In this document: piece by piece, positions 57,718-64,000 of the stretch
How the letters are laid out: the number at the start of each line of letters is the position of its first letter
Numbering within the stretch: the stretch's first letter is position 1
From: Kosakonia radicincitans DSM 16656
GTDB lineage: Bacteria; Pseudomonadota; Gammaproteobacteria; Enterobacterales; Enterobacteriaceae
Assembly (NCBI RefSeq): GCF_000280495.2
Contig: NZ_CP018016.1
Span: 1,736,001-1,800,000, forward strand
Length of the DNA: 64,000 bases
Direction: 5' to 3'
Notes under the pieces: model-generated
The model's input: the letters and a program-made list of their open reading frames with translations, nothing else
What the model was told of the DNA's origin: nothing
Database searches by the model: none
Program-made: the position numbers and the translations under genes

Positions 57718-58665
57718 ATGCGTGTATTACTGGCGCCGATGGAAGGTGTGCTCGATTCGCTGGTGCGCGAGCTGCTGACCGAGGTTAACGATTACGATCT
57801 GTGCATTACCGAGTTTTTGCGCGTGGTCGATCAACTGCTGCCGGTAAAATCATTCCATAAAATCTGCCCGGAGTTGCAGCGGCAAAGCCGCACCGCTTCC
57901 GGCACGCTGGTACGTGTTCAACTGCTGGGGCAATACCCGCAATGGCTGGCGGAAAATGCCGCGCGGGCGGTGGAACTCGGTTCATGGGGCGTTGATCTGA
58001 ATTGCGGCTGTCCATCTAAACTGGTCAATGGCAGCGGCGGCGGCGCAACGTTACTGAAAGATCCTGAGCTGATTTATCGCGGCGCGAAAGCGATGCGCGA
58101 GGCAGTGCCGTCGCATTTACCCGTTACTGTTAAAGTGCGTCTCGGCTGGGATAGCTCCGCCCGGCAGTTTGAGATTGCCGATGCGGTACAGCAGGCGGGC
58201 GCGACGGAACTGGCGGTACACGGGCGCACCAAAGAAGACGGTTATAAAGCAGAGTGTATTAACTGGCAGGCCATTGGGGAGATCCGGCAGCGGTTATCGA
58301 TCCCGGTGATTGCCAACGGCGAGATCTGGGACTGGCAAAGCGCCCAGGATTGTATGGCAGCCACCGGCTGCGATGCGGTGATGATCGGTCGCGGCGCGCT
58401 GAATGTGCCAAATCTGAGCCGGGTGGTGAAATACAACGAACCACGCATGCCGTGGCCTGATGTGGTGGCGCTGCTGGCGAAATATTCGCGGCTGGAAAAG
58501 CAGGGCGATACCGGTTTGTATCATGTGGCGCGTATTAAACAGTGGCTGGGTTATTTGCGCAAAGAATATAATGAAGCCAGTGATTTATTCGCTGAAATTC
58601 GTACCTATAAAACGTCGGAAGAGATAGCGGTGGCAATTTCACGTGTTAAGCTGAATCCAGAATAA
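57718..58665 (+). CDS. dusC: tRNA-dihydrouridine(16) synthase DusC
   Basis: FMN enzyme reducing U16 of tRNA to dihydrouridine. At 315 residues it matches E. coli from [20 protein letters not shown]. The catalytic Cys is in DLNCGCPSK (about residue 98), with FMN contacts in [18 protein letters not shown] and ANGEIWDW, and [12 protein letters not shown]. The ATG at 57718 is the conserved start; an earlier in-frame ATG at 57688 adds ten residues. Downstream the K-12 order ends and the bgl-type cluster begins. Confidence 0.95.
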   Translation: MRVLLAPMEGVLDSLVRELLTEVNDYDLCITEFLRVVDQLLPVKSFHKICPELQRQSRTASGTLVRVQLLGQYPQWLAENAARAVELGSWGVDLNCGCPSKLVNGSGGGATLLKDPELIYRGAKAMREAVPSHLPVTVKVRLGWDSSARQFEIADAVQQAGATELAVHGRTKEDGYKAECINWQAIGEIRQRLSIPVIANGEIWDWQSAQDCMAATGCDAVMIGRGALNVPNLSRVVKYNEPRMPWPDVVALLAKYSRLEKQGDTGLYHVARIKQWLGYLRKEYNEASDLFAEIRTYKTSEEIAVAISRVKLNPE

Positions 58666-58985
58666 TGTAATAATTACGCCAGCACTCGATTTCTGCGTTA
58701 GCTGAATCACGTTTTTTCTTTATTCATAAAATAGCCGCTGGATTATTTAAAAGCAGAGTGCTATTTCTGTTTGCACAACGTCAGGATTGTTACTGTTATA
58801 CAGGCAAAACCTAAATTTACAGGGTTCGTTATGGCGAATTCCGAATTTAGGTTTTTTGTTTTTATCTGGCGTGTTAATTGAACGACTAAATTACTCTTTT
58901 TAATTAATCTATTCATTTGTCACCGATATCGACACCGGTTCGATAGCTATTCAGTGGCCAGTAATATAATAATGGAATGCATATT
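58666..58985 (+). promoter_or_regulatory. Control region and leader 1 of the beta-glucoside cluster
   Basis: This gene-free 320 bases holds the presumed promoter of the porin-surE pair (AT-rich 58720-58770, not pinned down), then the RAT-terminator leader (listed), then about 125 bases of AT-rich leader to the porin start. Confidence 0.6.
58784..58857 (+). promoter_or_regulatory. BglG antiterminator target (RAT 1) overlapping a terminator
   Basis: RAT core GGATTGTTACTG...CAGGCAAAACC at 58784-58811. Its 3' part is shared with a terminator stem AAAACCTAAATT / AATTTAGGTTTT (58806-58855) plus T run. Phosphorylation-controlled BglG-type protein binding the RAT would prevent the terminator, switching on the genes below. 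Confidence 0.88.
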
Positions 58986-60287
58986 ATGGCACCTTTTAAA
59001 TTATCACTCCCTCTGGTTTTTATTTCCGTCTGCACAGCGCCTGTTGGTGCCACGCCTTTTCTTACCGATAGCCAACTCGATCTCACGCTAAAAAACATCT
59101 GGATGTTTAACACCGGCGATCAGATGGCGTTGCTCGGCGTGGGCGATCAGAGTGCCTGGGCGCAGGCGGCGCATCTGGATTATCAAAGCGGCTGGTATGG
59201 CGATCTGCTGGGCATTGACGCCTCCTGGTACAGCGTGGCGAAACTCTCGGCGAACGCGTCATTCGCCGGGCGCGACCTGCTGCGAGACAATCATGGTCAT
59301 GCGGAAGGTTTCAATAAAATAGGGCAACTCTACGCAAAGCTTAAGTGGGGCGATGAAGCGGCGTACGCGCGGCTATATGCGGGCTGGCGGCAGCTTTATA
59401 AATTTGGCGCGCTGAACGTAACGCGCAGCCGCGCGGCACCGAGCAGCTGGCAGGGCATCAGCATGGAAAGCGGCTGGGGCGCGATTTCGGCGCGCGGCGC
59501 CTGGGTGACGCGTTTTTCGGAACGCGATGAGCCGGAAAAGCACCGTTTCTATACCCTCGCCAGTAATAAACCGATCGATCATATTGCAACGGGAGAAATC
59601 ATCTGGAGCCCGTCGAAAAATACACGAATAAGCTGGATGACGGGCGAAAGTGATAATTACCTTTTACGCCATGGCATAGAAGCGCAATTTTCAATACCGG
59701 TTGCCGAACGGCAAAATCTCTTATTACGCGGCGCCTGGTATTACAATCGTGGGCTTGATAAATGGGAAGGCGCACGAGGTTTTAGCCATAGCGCCCGGCA
59801 TCTTTTTACGCTGGTGGGTTATCAATATCACCATATGGAATCGGGTATCGGCTGGTCAAAAACCAAAGCGCCGCTAAATAATGGTTTAGGGAGTTTTTAT
59901 TGGCATCTGGGGAAAAATACCCGGGGCGCATTTAATAGTCCGGCGGACGGTGAAGGAAATGATTATGTCAATGATGGCGAACAAATGTTTTATCTCTACG
60001 GCAAATATGCCTTCTCGCCGGAATTTACCGTCGGCCTGTATGGTAATTACGGTTACAACATCAATTATCAAAATACCGCATTAACTGAATGGGAGTACGG
60101 CGGATATTTCGCCTGGACGCCGAAACGCCTCGAAGGTTTTTCGCTGTTTGCCGGAATAGGTCCCAGCTACGGCTGGAAACTGAACAATGGAAAACCGTGG
60201 CTCACCGAAGATAAACGCACTTTTCATCGCTCAAAAGGCATCGGTGGCGCGGTTTCCGTGGAATACAAATTTGGTCTGTTTAATTAA
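58986..60287 (+). CDS. OprD-family outer membrane porin
   Basis: Predicted substrate-selective 18-strand porin, 433 residues. Signal peptide MAPFKLSLPLVFISVCTAP.. ends near GA before TPFLTDSQLDLTLKN. OprD-family features are AWAQAAHLDYQSGWYGDLLG followed by IDASWYSVAKL, the tyrosine- and glycine-rich strands, and the end GGAVSVEYKFGLF. The ATG at 58986 has TGGA nine bases upstream; the ATG at 58977 is less well placed. Position after a RAT leader indicates a beta-glucoside channel, by analogy with BglH although not of the LamB/BglH family. The surE-like gene follows after 14 bases. Confidence 0.8.
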   Translation: MAPFKLSLPLVFISVCTAPVGATPFLTDSQLDLTLKNIWMFNTGDQMALLGVGDQSAWAQAAHLDYQSGWYGDLLGIDASWYSVAKLSANASFAGRDLLRDNHGHAEGFNKIGQLYAKLKWGDEAAYARLYAGWRQLYKFGALNVTRSRAAPSSWQGISMESGWGAISARGAWVTRFSERDEPEKHRFYTLASNKPIDHIATGEIIWSPSKNTRISWMTGESDNYLLRHGIEAQFSIPVAERQNLLLRGAWYYNRGLDKWEGARGFSHSARHLFTLVGYQYHHMESGIGWSKTKAPLNNGLGSFYWHLGKNTRGAFNSPADGEGNDYVNDGEQMFYLYGKYAFSPEFTVGLYGNYGYNINYQNTALTEWEYGGYFAWTPKRLEGFSLFAGIGPSYGWKLNNGKPWLTEDKRTFHRSKGIGGAVSVEYKFGLFN

Positions 60288-60301
60288 AAAGGAGTTTAGC
60301 C

Positions 60302-61174
60302 ATGAAAAAAACAGTGATGGTGTTGTTGGTAACGGCGCTGGCAGCGCCCGGCGTCCAGGCGGCGGAACGCGCCATGCGTATTTTGCTGGTCAATGATGAT
60401 GGTTGTGATTCTGTGGGTACGCTTTCGCTGCAGCAGAAGCTGGCGGCGAAAGGGTATGACGTCTGGATGGTGGCGCCGGCGACGAATCAGAGCGGCATCG
60501 GTTCGGCGATCACCTTCAAACCGAACAAGATCTTCGACGTTAAAAAGGTGGCGGAGAAGCGTTACTGCTTCCCCGGAACCCCGGCGGATGCCGTGGATTT
60601 TGGCCTGCTCGGCGTGCTGAAGGATAACCCGCCGGATCTGGTAATTTCCGGCGTCAATGACGGGCCGAATACCGGTGTTGCGCAGCTCAATTCCGGCACC
60701 GTCGGCGCAGCGGCGCGCGCGGTACGCTATGGCTACCCGGCCATTGCCGCCAGCATTGGCTATTTACTGACTGCTGAAGAGATGAGGTCGGGCTGGCCAA
60801 GCACGCATAAATACTGGCCGGACGCTGTTGATGATGTGGTGTCGCGGGTCGATAAACTCCACGCTAAATGGCAGCCTGGCAAGCCGCTGTTGCCCGCTGG
60901 CACCGGGGTGAGCATTAACTACCCGCCGCTGGCGAAAAGTGCCGTGAAAGGTGAAAAGTATATTGGCAATGAGCGTTTTCCTCTGCCGCAACACAACTAT
61001 GTGTTACTTGAGGACGGGCGGGCAAAACAGGTAATGAGTGAGAAAGTGCTGACGCCGAGCGAAGCGGATACGGATACCGGCTGGTTAAATCGCGGTTACA
61101 TCACGCTGACGATTTTTGATGGTGAATGGAACGCGCCGCAGTATGAATCATCGTATCAGGCGATTTTCCGTTAA
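60302..61174 (+). CDS. Secreted SurE-family phosphatase
   Basis: SurE-fold 5'/3'-nucleotidase-type phosphatase of 290 residues with a signal peptide (MKKTVMVLLVTALAAPGVQA, then AERAMRILLVNDDG), so it should be periplasmic, unlike cytoplasmic SurE. The metal-site residues are all in place: Asp32 and Asp33 (LVNDDG), Ser64 (ATNQSGIG) and Asn119 (ISGVNDGPNTG). GTPADAVDFGLLG also matches. AAGGAG precedes the ATG. It is in one unit with the porin. The substrate is unknown; a phosphorylated sugar or nucleotide from outside would fit the setting. Confidence 0.85.
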   Translation: MKKTVMVLLVTALAAPGVQAAERAMRILLVNDDGCDSVGTLSLQQKLAAKGYDVWMVAPATNQSGIGSAITFKPNKIFDVKKVAEKRYCFPGTPADAVDFGLLGVLKDNPPDLVISGVNDGPNTGVAQLNSGTVGAAARAVRYGYPAIAASIGYLLTAEEMRSGWPSTHKYWPDAVDDVVSRVDKLHAKWQPGKPLLPAGTGVSINYPPLAKSAVKGEKYIGNERFPLPQHNYVLLEDGRAKQVMSEKVLTPSEADTDTGWLNRGYITLTIFDGEWNAPQYESSYQAIFR

Positions 61175-61252
61175 GGCATCGCGCGAGCAAGATCACAATT
61201 TTAATCTCCCGGCGTGTTTTTCATCGTCGGGAAACTGGTAGAGTCGGCACCT

Positions 61253-62166
<914 letters not shown>

Positions 62167-62180
62167 AACAAGACGCAAAA

Positions 62181-64000
<1,820 letters not shown>

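Overview
The window is chromosomal DNA of an enterobacterium. Gene order and protein lengths follow the Escherichia coli K-12 block from ompC to dusC, read in the opposite direction to the K-12 map. Several accessory differences from K-12 point to a relative in the Kosakonia/Enterobacter/Klebsiella group. The genus is an inference from overall character, not a proof. No insertion sequence, prophage or CRISPR array was seen.

Layout. 1-5.9 kb: porin ompC, flavinyl transferase apbE, the adaptive alkylation-repair pair ada-alkB, and ABC exporter yojI. 5.9-8.6 kb: an mgtE magnesium transporter and a short SulP permease, convergent and overlapping, inserted relative to K-12. 8.9-11.7 kb: mqo, a membrane-anchored coiled-coil protein of unknown function, and tRNA-Pro(GGG). 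The nap, ccm, narP and eco genes that lie here in K-12 are missing. 11.7-19.9 kb: envelope, nucleoid, ribosome and repair genes yejM, yejL, yejK, rplY, radD, rsuA, bcr, yejG. 20-27.9 kb: peptide importer yejABEF, phosphodiesterase pdeN, endopeptidase mepS. 28.3-35.3 kb: lpxT, yeiR, yeiQ, a uxuA gene divergent from yeiQ, yeiP (EfpL), yeiW, setB. 35.6-42.5 kb: the fructose PTS operon fruBKA with Cra operators, nfo, yeiH/yeiE. K-12 psuKGT/rihB/nupX genes are absent between fruA and nfo. 42.6-49.6 kb: lysP, a short remnant that looks like the 3' end of cirA, yeiG, a YbfB/YjiJ-type MFS gene, folE, yeiB, galS. 49.9-53.5 kb: the galactose ABC operon mglBAC with GalS and CRP sites. 53.7-58.7 kb: a BssS-like small gene and an orphan replace yeiS-preT-preA; then sanA, cdd, yohKJ, dusC. 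58.8-64.0 kb: a bgl-type cluster cut by the window end.

The most interesting part is the last cluster. A BglG antiterminator and a BglF-type beta-glucoside permease are joined by an OprD-like outer-membrane porin and a SurE-family phosphatase that carries a signal peptide. Three separate leaders, each with a BglG RNA target (RAT) overlapping an intrinsic terminator, precede the porin-SurE pair, bglG and bglF. This extends the two-leader bgl design to an outer-membrane/periplasm module.

Other points of interest are the yeiQ-uxuA divergon with UxuR/ExuR-like and CRP sites (a likely hexuronate/mannonate route), the DUF2786-like membrane protein beside the tRNA, and the signs of gene loss (cirA, nap-ccm, psu, pre).
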